36,583 nt of DNA from Gammaproteobacteria bacterium. Lineage in GTDB: Bacteria; Pseudomonadota; Gammaproteobacteria; Chromatiales; Chromatiaceae. The position numbers were made by a program, and so were the translations under genes. The notes beneath the pieces were generated by a model that saw nothing but the letters and a program-made list of their open reading frames with translations, had not been told where the DNA came from and made no database searches. The stretch spans positions 1 through 36,583 of the forward strand of contig JAHJDE010000185.1 in NCBI GenBank assembly GCA_018812525.1. Direction: 5' to 3'. This document shows, piece by piece, positions 19,873 to 30,396 of the stretch; position 1 is the first letter of the stretch, and each line of letters opens with the position of its first letter.

Positions 19873-21327
19873 CTAATCAATATCGGCCGGAGCGGCCAGG
19901 TGCCAATCGGTCGCCTGCTGGAACCGGTGTGCCGCGTTGAGGAGGCGGCCCTCGTCGAAATAATTCCCGATCAATTGCAGACCGACCGGGAGGCCATTCG
20001 CCGGCCCGACCGGGATCGACATGCCGGGCAGCCCGGCCAGGTTGACCGCGATCGTATAGATATCCGACAGGTACATGGTGACCGGATCGTCGATCTTCTC
20101 GCCAATGGCGAAGGCCATCCCCGGCGTCGCGGGGGCTGCGATGAGGTCCACCTGCTCGAAGGCCCGGCGAAAATCGCTGGCGATCAGTTGCCGGATCTGT
20201 TGCGCCTTGAGGTAATAGGCATCGAAATAGCCGGCAGAGAGGGCGTAGGTGCCGATCAGGATACGGCGCTTCACTTCCATGCCGAAGCCCTCCGCCCGCG
20301 AGCGCTTGTAGAGATCCTCCAGATCCTTCGGCCCTTGGCAGCGATGGCCGAAGCGAACGCCGTCGAAGCGGGCAAGATTGGAGGAACACTCGGCCGGCGC
20401 CACCACATAGTAGGCCGGCACCGACAGATGGTTGTTGGGCAGACTGATCTCCACCACCTCGGCGCCGAGTTTCCGGAACTCCCCGATGGCGGCCTCGATG
20501 GATGCCGCGACCTTGGCATCCAGGCCCTCGGCGAAAAACTCTCGGGGCAGGCCGATACGCAAGCCTCCGATGTCCCCGTCCAGCCCGGCCCCATAGTCCG
20601 GCACTGGCTGATGCACGCTGGTGGAGTCCCTGGGGTCGAAGCCCGCCATCACGCCCAGCATCAGGGCCGCATCCTCGGCGCTACGGGCCATGGGGCCTGC
20701 CTGATCCAGGCTGGAGGCGAAGGCGATCATGCCATAGCGGGAAACCCTGCCATAGGTCGGCTTCAGTCCGCTAATGCCACAGAGGGCCGCCGGCTGGCGG
20801 ATGGAACCGCCGGTATCGGTACCCGTGGCGCCGGCGCAGAGCCGCGCCGCCACGGCGGCAGCCGATCCTCCGGAGGAGCCGCCCGGCACCCGCGCCCGAT
20901 CCCAAGGGTTGCGGACCGGTCCGTAGAAACTGGTTTCATTGGATGAGCCCATGGCGAACTCATCCATGTTGGTCTTGCCCAGCATGACGGCGCCAGCCTC
21001 CTTGAACCGGGTCACCACCGTCGCATCGTAGGGTGAGATGAAGTTATCCAGCATGCGAGAGCCGCAACTGGTGCGAACACCCTGGGTGCAAAAGATGTCC
21101 TTGTGGGCAATGGGAATGCCGGCCAAGGGGGATGCGGCGCCATCACGTAGCATCCTGTCGGCGGCCCCGGCCTGGGACAGGGCTCGCTCGGCATCGACGG
21201 TGATATAGCTGTTGAGACCGGAATCAAGCCGCTCGATTCGTGCCAGATAGGCACGGGTCAACTCGACGCTGGAGTAGTCGCCGTTGCGCAGGCCGGCGGC
21301 CAGCTCGGAGATCGATTTTTCGTGCAT
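19873..21327 (-). CDS. gatA: Aspartyl/glutamyl-tRNA amidotransferase subunit A
   Basis: 484 aa, amidase-signature enzyme that releases ammonia from glutamine (or asparagine) for the amidation done by GatB. The Ser-cis-Ser-Lys triad is complete: K76 ([10 protein letters not shown]), S151 in [12 protein letters not shown] and S175 in [11 protein letters not shown], with the spacing of known GatA. Start ATG 21327 ([13 protein letters not shown]) matches the family N-terminus; a GTG at 21348 overlaps the gatC stop and would add 7 residues. It is translated in tandem with gatC and gatB. Confidence 0.97.
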   Translation of the reverse strand: MHEKSISELAAGLRNGDYSSVELTRAYLARIERLDSGLNSYITVDAERALSQAGAADRMLRDGAASPLAGIPIAHKDIFCTQGVRTSCGSRMLDNFISPYDATVVTRFKEAGAVMLGKTNMDEFAMGSSNETSFYGPVRNPWDRARVPGGSSGGSAAAVAARLCAGATGTDTGGSIRQPAALCGISGLKPTYGRVSRYGMIAFASSLDQAGPMARSAEDAALMLGVMAGFDPRDSTSVHQPVPDYGAGLDGDIGGLRIGLPREFFAEGLDAKVAASIEAAIGEFRKLGAEVVEISLPNNHLSVPAYYVVAPAECSSNLARFDGVRFGHRCQGPKDLEDLYKRSRAEGFGMEVKRRILIGTYALSAGYFDAYYLKAQQIRQLIASDFRRAFEQVDLIAAPATPGMAFAIGEKIDDPVTMYLSDIYTIAVNLAGLPGMSIPVGPANGLPVGLQLIGNYFDEGRLLNAAHRFQQATDWHLAAPADID

Positions 21328-21344
21328 GTTCGTCACAGCTTGCC

Positions 21345-21632
21345 TCACTCGATGACCTTGGGCACCAGATACAGGCCCGCCTCGGCCTCCGGGGCGATGG
21401 ACTGGAAGCGTTCCCGCTGATCCTGCTCGGTCACCTGGTCGGGCCGCAGGCGCTGGGCCATATGCAGGGGATGGGCCATGGGCTCGACGCCCTGGGTATC
21501 CACGGCGCTCATCTGCTCCACAAAGTCGAGGATGCCGGAGAGGCTCCTCGCCAAGGCATCCATCTCCGCCTCGCCGACCGCAATCCTTGCCAGATGCGTG
21601 ATCTTCTCAACCTCTTGTCGTTCGAGCGACAT
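21345..21632 (-). CDS. gatC: Aspartyl/glutamyl-tRNA amidotransferase subunit C
   Basis: 95 aa, the small belt-like subunit that ties GatA to GatB. It has the characteristic [13 protein letters not shown] start, an internal [25 protein letters not shown] segment, and a YLVPKVIE C-terminus (family norm VPKVIE). ATG 21632 gives the typical 95-aa length; GTG 21638 is a longer option. The 189-bp gap to mreB holds divergent promoters, for which I see no strong consensus. Confidence 0.96.
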   Translation of the reverse strand: MSLERQEVEKITHLARIAVGEAEMDALARSLSGILDFVEQMSAVDTQGVEPMAHPLHMAQRLRPDQVTEQDQRERFQSIAPEAEAGLYLVPKVIE

Positions 21633-21719
21633 ACCCACCCCGGATCTTTCACCAAAGCTTGGAAAACTATCACAGACCCAATCTATCTTGCTATATGAAC
21701 AACGGATCGACTGGGATAG

Positions 21720-22868
<1,149 letters not shown>

Positions 22869-22969
22869 CCTCGGCAAGGCCTTCCGGGCCCTGTCGCCTC
22901 CTGTCGCAGCCGCAAGGGTAAAGAGCCATTAACCCCTTATTCAGAGCAGGCCCTTCCACGACCACCCGC

Positions 22970-23815
22970 ATGGTGATCGTCACGGTATTGTCCTTGGTGC
23001 TGCTTAATATCGAGCGCCGCGACAACTATCTGGAGATAGTCCGCACCGGCATATCAACCCTGACCTATCCGCTGCAATTCCTTGCGGACCTGCCCTCGAG
23101 GATATCCGGATTCCTTTCGGAGACCTTCGCCTCGCGGGACCTGATGCTGGGGGAAATAGAGAAAACACGGCAGGAAAACAGCCTCCTGCAAGCCCGGTTG
23201 CAGAAATTCGATGCCCTGGAGATGGAGAACATGCGTCTCCGCAGCCTCCTGGGTTCTTCGTACAAGCTGAGCGATCAGATCCTGGTCAGCGAACTGATGC
23301 AGGTGGATCTGGACCCCTTCCGGCACCAGATCCTTATCAACAAAGGCAGCCAGGCGGGTGTCTATGTCGGCCAGCCCGCCCTCGATGCCCACGGTGTCAT
23401 GGGCCAGGTCATCCACATCACCCCCTGGAGCGCATCGGTCCTCCTGATCACTGACAGCAGCCACACCATGCCCGTCCAAGTCAATCGCACGGGCTTGCGC
23501 ACGATCGCGGTCGGCACCGGCGATATCAGTTCCCTGAGGCTACCGTTTCTTCCCAACAATGCCGATATCCAGGAAGGTGACCTGTTGGTCACCTCGGGGC
23601 TCGGCGGTCGTTTCCCCGCAGGCTATCCGGTAGCCGCCATCGACAAGATAGAACGCAACCCAGGCGCCCATTTCACGGAGGCCACGGCAACGCCCAGGGC
23701 ATTTCTTGACCGGACCCGCGAGGTCCTTCTGGTCTGGACCGCTTCGACGACGGGGCAACCCGCCAAGGAGGCGCCGCCCGCATCTGCTCCCACGCCGACT
23801 AAAGGAGAGAACTGA
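22970..23815 (+). CDS. mreC: Rod-shape determining protein MreC
   Basis: 281 aa from ATG 22970. MreC crosses the inner membrane once and its periplasmic domain binds PBP2, activating the elongasome. Visible: a membrane helix at the N-terminus (MVIVTVLSLVLLNI), a coiled-coil (about residues 55-85), and the beta domain with ILINKGSQAGVYVGQP, GVMGQVIHITPWSASVLLITD and LLVTSGLGGRFPAGYPV. The conserved MreC start NPLFRAGPSTTTR is encoded just upstream in the same frame from 22931, preceded by ATT at 22928 and no ATG, GTG or TTG. The true start is probably ATT 22928 (295 aa). The C-terminal PAKEAPPASAPTPTK tail is low complexity. Stop overlaps mreD start (TGATG). Confidence 0.94.
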   Translation: MVIVTVLSLVLLNIERRDNYLEIVRTGISTLTYPLQFLADLPSRISGFLSETFASRDLMLGEIEKTRQENSLLQARLQKFDALEMENMRLRSLLGSSYKLSDQILVSELMQVDLDPFRHQILINKGSQAGVYVGQPALDAHGVMGQVIHITPWSASVLLITDSSHTMPVQVNRTGLRTIAVGTGDISSLRLPFLPNNADIQEGDLLVTSGLGGRFPAGYPVAAIDKIERNPGAHFTEATATPRAFLDRTREVLLVWTASTTGQPAKEAPPASAPTPTKGEN

Positions 23816-24309
23816 TGCTCATGCCCAGCAAGCAAGGGGGCGGCGGCGTAATCCTGCTGACCCTCATCATTGCCCTCTATCTCGCCATTCTGCCCATCCC
23901 CGCCTGGGCCGCAGGGTTTCGCCCCCCGTGGGCCAGCCTGGTTTTGATTTACTGGTGCCTGGCGACGCCGGAGCGGGTTGGCGTTCTAACGGCCTGGGTT
24001 CTCGGCCTGACCCTGGACTCCCTGACCGGCAGCCTGTTGGGAGAGAACGCCCTGTCCCTGGCTATCGTCGCCTACATCTGCCTGCATATCTTCAACCGGG
24101 TGCGCGTCTTTCCCCTCTGGCAGCAGGCGCTGATCGTCTTTTCCCTGCTCCTGCTGCAATACATGGCCTCTTTCTGGGTACGCAGCAGCCTCGGCCATAT
24201 GCCGACCACATTCCTCTTTTGGGTACCCCCGCTCGTGGGCGCCCTGATCTGGCCCTGGCTATTCATCGTGCTCCGTGACACCCGGCGCCGCTTCAATGTT
24301 GTGCGATGA
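23815..24309 (+). CDS. mreD: Rod-shape determining protein MreD
   Basis: 164-aa polytopic inner-membrane protein with about five hydrophobic segments (ILLTLIIALYLAILPIPAW, SLVLIYWCLA, GVLTAWVLGLTLDSLTG, LIVFSLLLLQYMASFWV, LVGALIWPWLFIVL). The family mark is the LGLTLDSLTGSLLGENALSLAIVAY stretch (central D-x-L-x-G). Start ATG 23815 overlaps the mreC stop and has AAAGGAGAG upstream. MreD works with MreC and RodA/PBP2 in side-wall synthesis. Confidence 0.94.
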   Translation: MLMPSKQGGGGVILLTLIIALYLAILPIPAWAAGFRPPWASLVLIYWCLATPERVGVLTAWVLGLTLDSLTGSLLGENALSLAIVAYICLHIFNRVRVFPLWQQALIVFSLLLLQYMASFWVRSSLGHMPTTFLFWVPPLVGALIWPWLFIVLRDTRRRFNVVR

Positions 24310-26162
24310 GCCAACCCACGACCTTCAAGAACTACCAGCGGGAGAGCCGGCTATTTACCAGCCGCATCATTGCTTCGACGGTGATAGTGGCCCTGATGGT
24401 CCTGTTGCTCCTCGGTCATATGTACCGGCTTCAGGTCCTGGAACATGAGAAATACCGTACCGATTCGCGCGAGAATCGGGTCAAGCTTCGTCCCCTTCCG
24501 CCCACCCGCGGCCTGATATACGACCGCAACGGTGTCTTGCTGGCCGACAATCGCCTGACCTTCAGCCTGGAGATCACCCCCTACCAGGTGAAGAACCTGG
24601 AAGAGACCATTGCCCGCATCTCCAAGATCGTCACCATCAGCGAGAAGGACCGGCAGCGCTTCAACCGCCTGCGGCGGCAATATCGCCGCTTCGACAGCGT
24701 CCCCATTCGTATCAACCTGAGCGATGAGGAGCTGGCCCGATTCGCCATAGAGAGCCATCTCTTTCAGGGTGTCGATATCAACGCCTTCCCGGTGCGGGAG
24801 TATCCCCTCAAGGAGTTGACCTCCCATGTGGTCGGCTATGTGGCCCGCATCAGCGAGCGGGATCTTATGACGCTCAATGAATCGGAATACAGCGGTTCCA
24901 CCCACATCGGCAAGACGGGGCTGGAGCAGAGCTACGAACAGGTGCTGCACGGCAAGGTGGGCGTACAGCAGGTCGAGGTCAACGCCGCTGGCCGCCCCAT
25001 ACGGGTGTTGAGTCGCAACCCGCCGCAAAGCGGCCGCAACCTCTATCTGAATCTGGATACCCGTATCCAGGAGACCGCCATGGCGGCCTTCGGAGAACAC
25101 AACGGTTCCGCGGTCGCCATTGATCTCGCCACCGGCGGCATCCTTACCATGGTCAGCAAGCCCGGCTTCGACCCCAACCTCTTTGTCGACGGCATTGCCC
25201 ATGATATCTACCAGGCCTTGCTCAAGTCCCCCGACAAGCCTCTCTATGACCGCGCCATCAAGGGCCAATATCCCCCCGGCTCCACGGTAAAGCCGTTTGT
25301 GGCATGGGCTGGTCTTTCCAGTGGCGTTGCCCAATTCTCGGGCAGGACCTATTGCCGGGGCTACTACACACTGGCAGGCCAGTCGCACCAGTACCGCTGC
25401 TGGAAAAAGAGCGGCCACGGCTCCGTCGATATGGGCGTTGCCATCACCCAATCCTGCGATGTCTTTTTCTACGACCTGGCGCAAAGAATGGGTATCGAGC
25501 GTTTTGGGAAGTTCATGTCACCCTTCGGATTCGGGCAAAAGACGGGGGTCGATCTGGTCGGTGAACGGAGCGGCGTCCTCCCCTCGCCCGAGTGGAAGCG
25601 GGGTGCCTTTGGCCAGGTCTGGTATCCCGGCGAGACCGTGATCTCCGGTATCGGCCAAGGCTTCTTCCTGGTTACCCCCTTGCAACTCGCGACCTCCGCG
25701 GCGACCATGGCTACAGGCGGGATCCGCAAGACACCCCGGCTGGTTGCCCATACCCAGCTTGCCGATGACGAAAAGACCCGAACCCCCGTCCCTGCAGAGA
25801 CCTTCCAATTCAAGATGTCCGCAGGTAAGGGGCATGACCAGATCGTTGACGCGATGACCATGGTTGTGGAGGGTGCCGGGGGAACGGCTCGCCGGATCGC
25901 CAGCGATGCCTATCGCATCGCCGGCAAGACCGGCACTGCGCAGGTATTCACCGTCAAGCAAGGCCAGCGTTATGACGAAGACAAGGTATCGAAATACATG
26001 CGCGACCACGCCCTCTTCATCGCCTTTGCCCCGGCCGACAAGCCGCGCATAGCCGTGGGCGTGATCGCGGAAAACGCCGGGCACGGCGGTTCGGTCGCCG
26101 CGCCCATTGCCAAGGAGATCATGGACGCCTACCTGCTCTGGGGGAACGATGATAGGTGGTAG
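24306..26162 (+). CDS. mrdA: Penicillin-binding protein 2 (elongation transpeptidase)
   Basis: 618 aa, class B PBP: an N-terminal membrane anchor (about residues 20-42), the pedestal domain beginning RENRVKLRPLPPTRGLIYDRNG, and the transpeptidase domain with S326-T-V-K329 (PPGSTVKPF), S383-C-D385 and K541-T-G (IAGKTGTAQ). It crosslinks peptidoglycan in the side wall together with RodA. ATG 24306 overlaps the mreD stop (ATGA). Length matches PBP2 (E. coli 633 aa). The C-terminus overlaps rodA. Confidence 0.98.
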   Translation: MSQPTTFKNYQRESRLFTSRIIASTVIVALMVLLLLGHMYRLQVLEHEKYRTDSRENRVKLRPLPPTRGLIYDRNGVLLADNRLTFSLEITPYQVKNLEETIARISKIVTISEKDRQRFNRLRRQYRRFDSVPIRINLSDEELARFAIESHLFQGVDINAFPVREYPLKELTSHVVGYVARISERDLMTLNESEYSGSTHIGKTGLEQSYEQVLHGKVGVQQVEVNAAGRPIRVLSRNPPQSGRNLYLNLDTRIQETAMAAFGEHNGSAVAIDLATGGILTMVSKPGFDPNLFVDGIAHDIYQALLKSPDKPLYDRAIKGQYPPGSTVKPFVAWAGLSSGVAQFSGRTYCRGYYTLAGQSHQYRCWKKSGHGSVDMGVAITQSCDVFFYDLAQRMGIERFGKFMSPFGFGQKTGVDLVGERSGVLPSPEWKRGAFGQVWYPGETVISGIGQGFFLVTPLQLATSAATMATGGIRKTPRLVAHTQLADDEKTRTPVPAETFQFKMSAGKGHDQIVDAMTMVVEGAGGTARRIASDAYRIAGKTGTAQVFTVKQGQRYDEDKVSKYMRDHALFIAFAPADKPRIAVGVIAENAGHGGSVAAPIAKEIMDAYLLWGNDDRW

Positions 26163-27291
26163 CTCCTTCAACGCGGACATGAGCCGTGGTGGGGGGGGCT
26201 TGAAGCGGAGGAACCTTGCCGAGCTGCTTCGCCTGGACCTGCCCCTCTTTACCGGACTCCTTCTCCTGAGCGGCCTGGGACTGATCGTCCTCTACAGCGC
26301 CAGCGGCGAAGACATGGGCCAGGTGAAGGCCCAGATCATTCGCCTCTCCCTGGCCTTCGGCGTCATGTTGGCCCTGGCGCAAGTCCCGCCCCAGGCGATG
26401 TGCCGCTGGAGCCCCGTGCTCTTCGGCATCGCAGTCATCCTGCTGATCGCAGTGCTCATCACCGGTCATGTCGGCAAGGGGGCGCAACGCTGGCTCAATC
26501 TGGGGCTGTTCCGTTTCCAGCCCTCCGAGATCATGAAGATCGCCCTGCCCATGATGCTGGCCTGGTTCTTCTCCCTGCGCGACCTGCCGCCAAAGCTCCT
26601 GTCCCTGTCTGTCGCCGCCGTCATCATGCTGGTGCCCGTCCTGTTGATCGCCAAGCAACCCGACCTCGGCACCGCCCTCTTGGTTACCAGCTCCGGGGTC
26701 TTCGTCCTCTTTCTGGCCGGCATCAGTTGGCGCCTGATTATCGGTCTTGCCCTAGCCATTGCGGGTGGCGCTCCCTTGGCTTGGTCCCTCCTGCATGATT
26801 ACCAGAAACAGCGGGTGCTCACCTTCATCGATCCCTCAAGCGACCCACTCGGCTCCGGCTACCACATCATCCAGTCCAAGATAGCCATCGGCTCGGGCGG
26901 CCTCTATGGCAAGGGCTGGCTCAACGGCACGCAGTCCCATCTGGAGTTCATTCCTGAGCGCCATACTGACTTCATCTTCTCGGTCTTTTCCGAGGAGTTC
27001 GGCCTGACCGGCGTTGTCCTGCTCATGTGCCTCTATCTGTTCATCATCTTCCGCGGCCTCTATATCGCCAGCGCAGCCCAGAACAGCTACAACCGCCTTC
27101 TCGCCGGTAGCCTGTCCCTGGCCTTCTTCGTGTATCTCTTCATCAACACCGGCATGGTCAGCGGCCTCCTGCCGGTGGTCGGCGTCCCGCTTCCCCTGGT
27201 CAGTTATGGCGGCACCTCGGTAGTGACTATTTTGGCGGGCTTCGGTATTCTTATGTCAGTTCATTCACACAAAAAACTATTATCGATATAG
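26149..27291 (+). CDS. rodA: Rod-shape determining protein RodA (glycosyltransferase)
   Basis: 380 aa, SEDS-family polytopic protein that polymerises lipid II into glycan strands with PBP2. About ten membrane segments begin LDLPLFTGLLLLSGLGLIVL; the family signature GVPLPLVSYGGTSV is present near the C-terminus, with KQPDLGTALLV and LNLGLFRFQPSEIMKIALP earlier. Start ATG 26149 has GGGGGA 4 nt upstream and overlaps mrdA by 14 bp; ATG 26179 is an alternative. Also known as mrdB. Followed 4 bp later by mltB. Confidence 0.96.
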   Translation: MIGGSSFNADMSRGGGGLKRRNLAELLRLDLPLFTGLLLLSGLGLIVLYSASGEDMGQVKAQIIRLSLAFGVMLALAQVPPQAMCRWSPVLFGIAVILLIAVLITGHVGKGAQRWLNLGLFRFQPSEIMKIALPMMLAWFFSLRDLPPKLLSLSVAAVIMLVPVLLIAKQPDLGTALLVTSSGVFVLFLAGISWRLIIGLALAIAGGAPLAWSLLHDYQKQRVLTFIDPSSDPLGSGYHIIQSKIAIGSGGLYGKGWLNGTQSHLEFIPERHTDFIFSVFSEEFGLTGVVLLMCLYLFIIFRGLYIASAAQNSYNRLLAGSLSLAFFVYLFINTGMVSGLLPVVGVPLPLVSYGGTSVVTILAGFGILMSVHSHKKLLSI

Positions 27292-27295
27292 TCTT

Positions 27296-28342
27296 ATGGG
27301 CTGTTCATACAGCAGACTGTTACTGGTTGGCGTACTCCTCCTTCAGATCCCGGCCGTCTTGGCGGGATTGACGCCCGAGGCCATGGCATTTGTCGACGAA
27401 GTCGTCGCCGAGCATGCCCTTTTCAAGGAAGAGGTCGTCCGCCTCCTGGAGCAGGCGCAACACAAGCAGGACATCATCGACAAAATCACTGGCCGGGCCG
27501 AGAAAAAGGGCTGGTACCAGTACAGACCCATCTTTCTCAACGATTCCCGCATCGGCAAGGGCGTGGAATTCTGGCGGAGCAACAGCGCGCTGCTGCATGA
27601 GGCCGAGGAGACCTATGGCGTTCCCCCGGCGATCATCGTCGCCATCTTGGGGGTGGAGACCTATTACGGCGAGCGGGCCGGCAATACCAGGGTGTTGGAT
27701 GCCCTCTACACCCTGGCCTTCGGTTACCCGCAACGGGCGCCCTTCTTTCGTGAGGAACTGAAGCAGTTTCTCCTGCTGACCAACGAATCCGCTTTCGATC
27801 CAGCCACCGTTGCCGGTTCGTACGCCGGCGCGATGGGGGCCTCGCAGTTCATTTCCAGCAGCTACCGCAACTATGCCGTCGATGGCGATGGCGATGGCCA
27901 TATCGACCTCTGGAAGAACAAGGGCGACATTATCGCCAGCGTTGCCAACTATTTCGCCGTCCATGGTTGGCGGACCGGGGAGCCTGTCGCCATTGAGACC
28001 CTGCAGGTCGATAAAAACAAACATGGAAGATTTTTCTTCAGCGACCGCGATCGTCTCCTGAAAGAGGTGTTCGAACCCGAAGATCTCCCCAATCATGCCA
28101 TTGCGGATCTCACCGGGGCCGGGATTCGATTGAAATCGCCGGCCGGTAGCGCGTCCATGGCCTATCTCATGCCCTTTGAGGCCGCTCAGGGGACGTTCGA
28201 ATACTGGGCCGGCATGCATAATTTCTATGTGATCACCCGCTATAATCGTAGCCCGCTCTACGCCATGGCCGTTTATCAACTGAGCCGTGAAATCGAGGCC
28301 CGTCTACAGGCCAGGGAGGAAGGATCCGTTGCCACCCACTAA
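27296..28342 (+). CDS. mltB: Lytic murein transglycosylase B
   Basis: 348 aa, GH103 family. It cleaves the MurNAc-GlcNAc bond with formation of 1,6-anhydroMurNAc. The catalytic Glu is E121 in AIIVAILGVETYYGERAG. SYAGAMGASQFISSSYRNYAVD is the substrate cleft, and the DGDGDGHIDLW loop next to it corresponds to the Ca-binding EF-hand of E. coli Slt35. An N-terminal signal sequence (about 1-23, ending VLAG) lacks a lipobox, so it appears soluble in the periplasm rather than a lipoprotein like E. coli MltB. It starts 4 bp after rodA. Confidence 0.95.
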   Translation: MGCSYSRLLLVGVLLLQIPAVLAGLTPEAMAFVDEVVAEHALFKEEVVRLLEQAQHKQDIIDKITGRAEKKGWYQYRPIFLNDSRIGKGVEFWRSNSALLHEAEETYGVPPAIIVAILGVETYYGERAGNTRVLDALYTLAFGYPQRAPFFREELKQFLLLTNESAFDPATVAGSYAGAMGASQFISSSYRNYAVDGDGDGHIDLWKNKGDIIASVANYFAVHGWRTGEPVAIETLQVDKNKHGRFFFSDRDRLLKEVFEPEDLPNHAIADLTGAGIRLKSPAGSASMAYLMPFEAAQGTFEYWAGMHNFYVITRYNRSPLYAMAVYQLSREIEARLQAREEGSVATH

Positions 28343-29117
28343 CATCCCCTCGAACACCGGCCTCGGGAACCTCGCCAGAGCGGGGCTGCTCCTGGCCTTG
28401 TCTAGTCTCCTGAGCGGCTGCCTCGGCTTTCTCAACCCTTTCGGCTCCAGCGATAGCGACAAACCCCGCAGCAGCGGCAAGGGTTCCAGGGGCAATCCCC
28501 CTGTCTATGAGGTGTTTGGACAGCGTTACTACACCATGACCTCCACCAAGGACTACGTCGAACGCGGCATCGCCTCCTGGTACGGAGGCGAGTTCAATGG
28601 CCGCAACACCAGCAGCGGCGAGGTCTACGACATGCACTTGATGACGGCCGCCCATACGCGGCTGCCGATTCCCTGCTACGCCCAGGTCACCAATCTGGAA
28701 AATGGCCGCACCACCGTTGTGCGCATCAACGACCGGGGGCCCTTCAAAAAGAACCGGCTCATCGACCTCTCCTACGCCGCAGCCAGGGAACTGGACATCC
28801 TGGGCAAGGGCACGGGCCTGGTGGAGGTGCGGGCCCTTCCTGCCAAGGAGGCGCCACGACCGGTCGCGCCCCTGGACCCTGCCAAGGGCGATATCTATAT
28901 CCAGGTGGGCGCCTTCGGCAATCAGGACAACGCCTCCCTCCTGAAGGACCGGCTGGCCAGCAGCCTGCAACAGCCGGTTCGCATTGCCCAATCCGTGCAA
29001 AACGGCCAGGCCCTGTTCCGCGTGCAGGTGGGTCCGTTGCAAGATGTCGAGATGACCGACAGATTGGCGGTGCGCATCGCGGCCCTTGGTATGGGTACTT
29101 ATATCGTTATCGATTAG
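28329..29117 (+). CDS. rlpA: RlpA-like lipoprotein (septal/side-wall lytic transglycosylase)
   Basis: 262 aa from TTG 28329, which has GGGAGGAAGG just upstream; GTG 28287 would add 14 residues and lies within mltB. A lipoprotein signal (LLALSSLLSGC, lipid Cys C31) leads into a double-psi beta-barrel (about 72-165) with GIASWYGGEFNGRNTSSGE and RINDRGPF, whose Asp135 equals the catalytic Asp of P. aeruginosa RlpA, which cuts denuded glycan. The C-terminal SPOR domain (about 186-262, DIYIQVGAFGNQDNASLL) binds denuded glycan at the septum. A 5-bp GCCGG/CCGGC hairpin overlaps the stop. Confidence 0.93.
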   Translation: MPPTNIPSNTGLGNLARAGLLLALSSLLSGCLGFLNPFGSSDSDKPRSSGKGSRGNPPVYEVFGQRYYTMTSTKDYVERGIASWYGGEFNGRNTSSGEVYDMHLMTAAHTRLPIPCYAQVTNLENGRTTVVRINDRGPFKKNRLIDLSYAAARELDILGKGTGLVEVRALPAKEAPRPVAPLDPAKGDIYIQVGAFGNQDNASLLKDRLASSLQQPVRIAQSVQNGQALFRVQVGPLQDVEMTDRLAVRIAALGMGTYIVID

Positions 29118-29249
29118 CCGGCGCTGGGGACCGGCCCGACATTCAAGGGTGGATACTCTCGACCGCCGCTGTAGAATAGGGTCACACCAGATCAGGCATC
29201 ATCGCTCTCCGAGCTATCTTCATGCCTTCAAGCGATAGAGAACCGGATT

Positions 29250-30392
29250 ATGAGCTCGAAAACCTTAACAAGACTATTCGCCAGCCTCCTCGCCCTCGCG
29301 ATCTCCCAGGCTACGGCCGCGTTCAGCATCCCTCCGCCCGATGTCAAGGCCGAGGGGTATATCCTGATCGACGTACAGGGCGGCGATGTCCTGGCCGAGA
29401 AAAACGCCGACAAACCCCTGGAACCGGCCAGCCTGACCAAGATCATGACGGCCTATGTGGTCTTTCACGAACTCAAGGAGGGAAACATCAAGCTCCAGGA
29501 CCTGGCCACGATCAGTGAAGCCGCCTGGCGGACCGGCGGCTCGAAGATGTTCGTCGAGGTCGGCAAGCAGGTGAGCATCGAGGATCTGATCATGGGGATG
29601 GTCATCCAATCGGGCAACGACGCCTCCCTCGCCCTGGCCGAGCACATCGGCGGCAATATGGGCACCTTCGCCCGGCTCATGAACGAGCATGCCAAACGGC
29701 TCGGCATGACCAACTCCAACTTCCTCAATCCCGAGGGACTGCCAGAGCCGAACCACCTCACCACCGCGCGCGACCTGGCCAAGCTCACGGCGGCGATGAT
29801 CCGTGAGTTTCCGGAATACTATGCCTGGTTCGCCATCAAGGAGTTCACCTATCACGGCATCACCCAGCCCAACCGCAACAATCTGCTGTGGAAAGACCCG
29901 AGCGTCGACGGGGTAAAGACCGGGCACACCGAGGCGGCCGGCTACTGTCTGGTGGCCTCCTCCAAACGGGAGGATACCCGCCTGGTCTCCGTTCTGCTCG
30001 GGGCCAAGAGCATCAAGCAGCGCGAGTCCGAGAGCCAGGCCCTGCTCAACTACGGCTTCAATTTCTTCGAGAACAGCAAGGTCCTGGCGGCCAACCAGCC
30101 CGCAGGGAAGGCCACCCTCTGGAAGGGTGAAAAGGCCACCGTCGACGCAGGCGTGGCCAAGGACCTGCTCGTCACCCTTCCCCGCCGCCAGAAGAAGAAG
30201 CTGGAAACCGTCCTCAAGTTGGCAGACCACATCGAGGCCCCCATCACCAAGGGGACTGCTGTCGGCGAAATCGAAGTCATGATCGACGGCAAGCTGGTAA
30301 AGACCGCGCCCCTCATCGCCCTGGAGGATGTCAAGGAAGGAGGCATCTTCACCCGCATGGCCGACGGCCTGATACTCTGGTTCAAGAAATAG
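29250..30392 (+). CDS. dacA: D-alanyl-D-alanine carboxypeptidase (PBP5/6 type)
   Basis: 380 aa. It removes the terminal D-Ala of peptidoglycan pentapeptides in the periplasm. Signal peptide MSSKTLTRLFASLLALAISQ to about residue 24; penicillin-binding motifs S61-L-T-K64, S121-G-N123 and K223-T-G225; a C-terminal beta domain and an amphipathic tail (GGIFTRMADGLILWFKK) that anchors it to the outer face of the inner membrane. The start ATG 29250 has no strong ribosome site. The 132-bp gap before it may hold its own promoter. Directly followed by the D-amino-acid aminotransferase gene. Confidence 0.97.
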   Translation: MSSKTLTRLFASLLALAISQATAAFSIPPPDVKAEGYILIDVQGGDVLAEKNADKPLEPASLTKIMTAYVVFHELKEGNIKLQDLATISEAAWRTGGSKMFVEVGKQVSIEDLIMGMVIQSGNDASLALAEHIGGNMGTFARLMNEHAKRLGMTNSNFLNPEGLPEPNHLTTARDLAKLTAAMIREFPEYYAWFAIKEFTYHGITQPNRNNLLWKDPSVDGVKTGHTEAAGYCLVASSKREDTRLVSVLLGAKSIKQRESESQALLNYGFNFFENSKVLAANQPAGKATLWKGEKATVDAGVAKDLLVTLPRRQKKKLETVLKLADHIEAPITKGTAVGEIEVMIDGKLVKTAPLIALEDVKEGGIFTRMADGLILWFKK

Positions 30393-30396
30393 CGGG

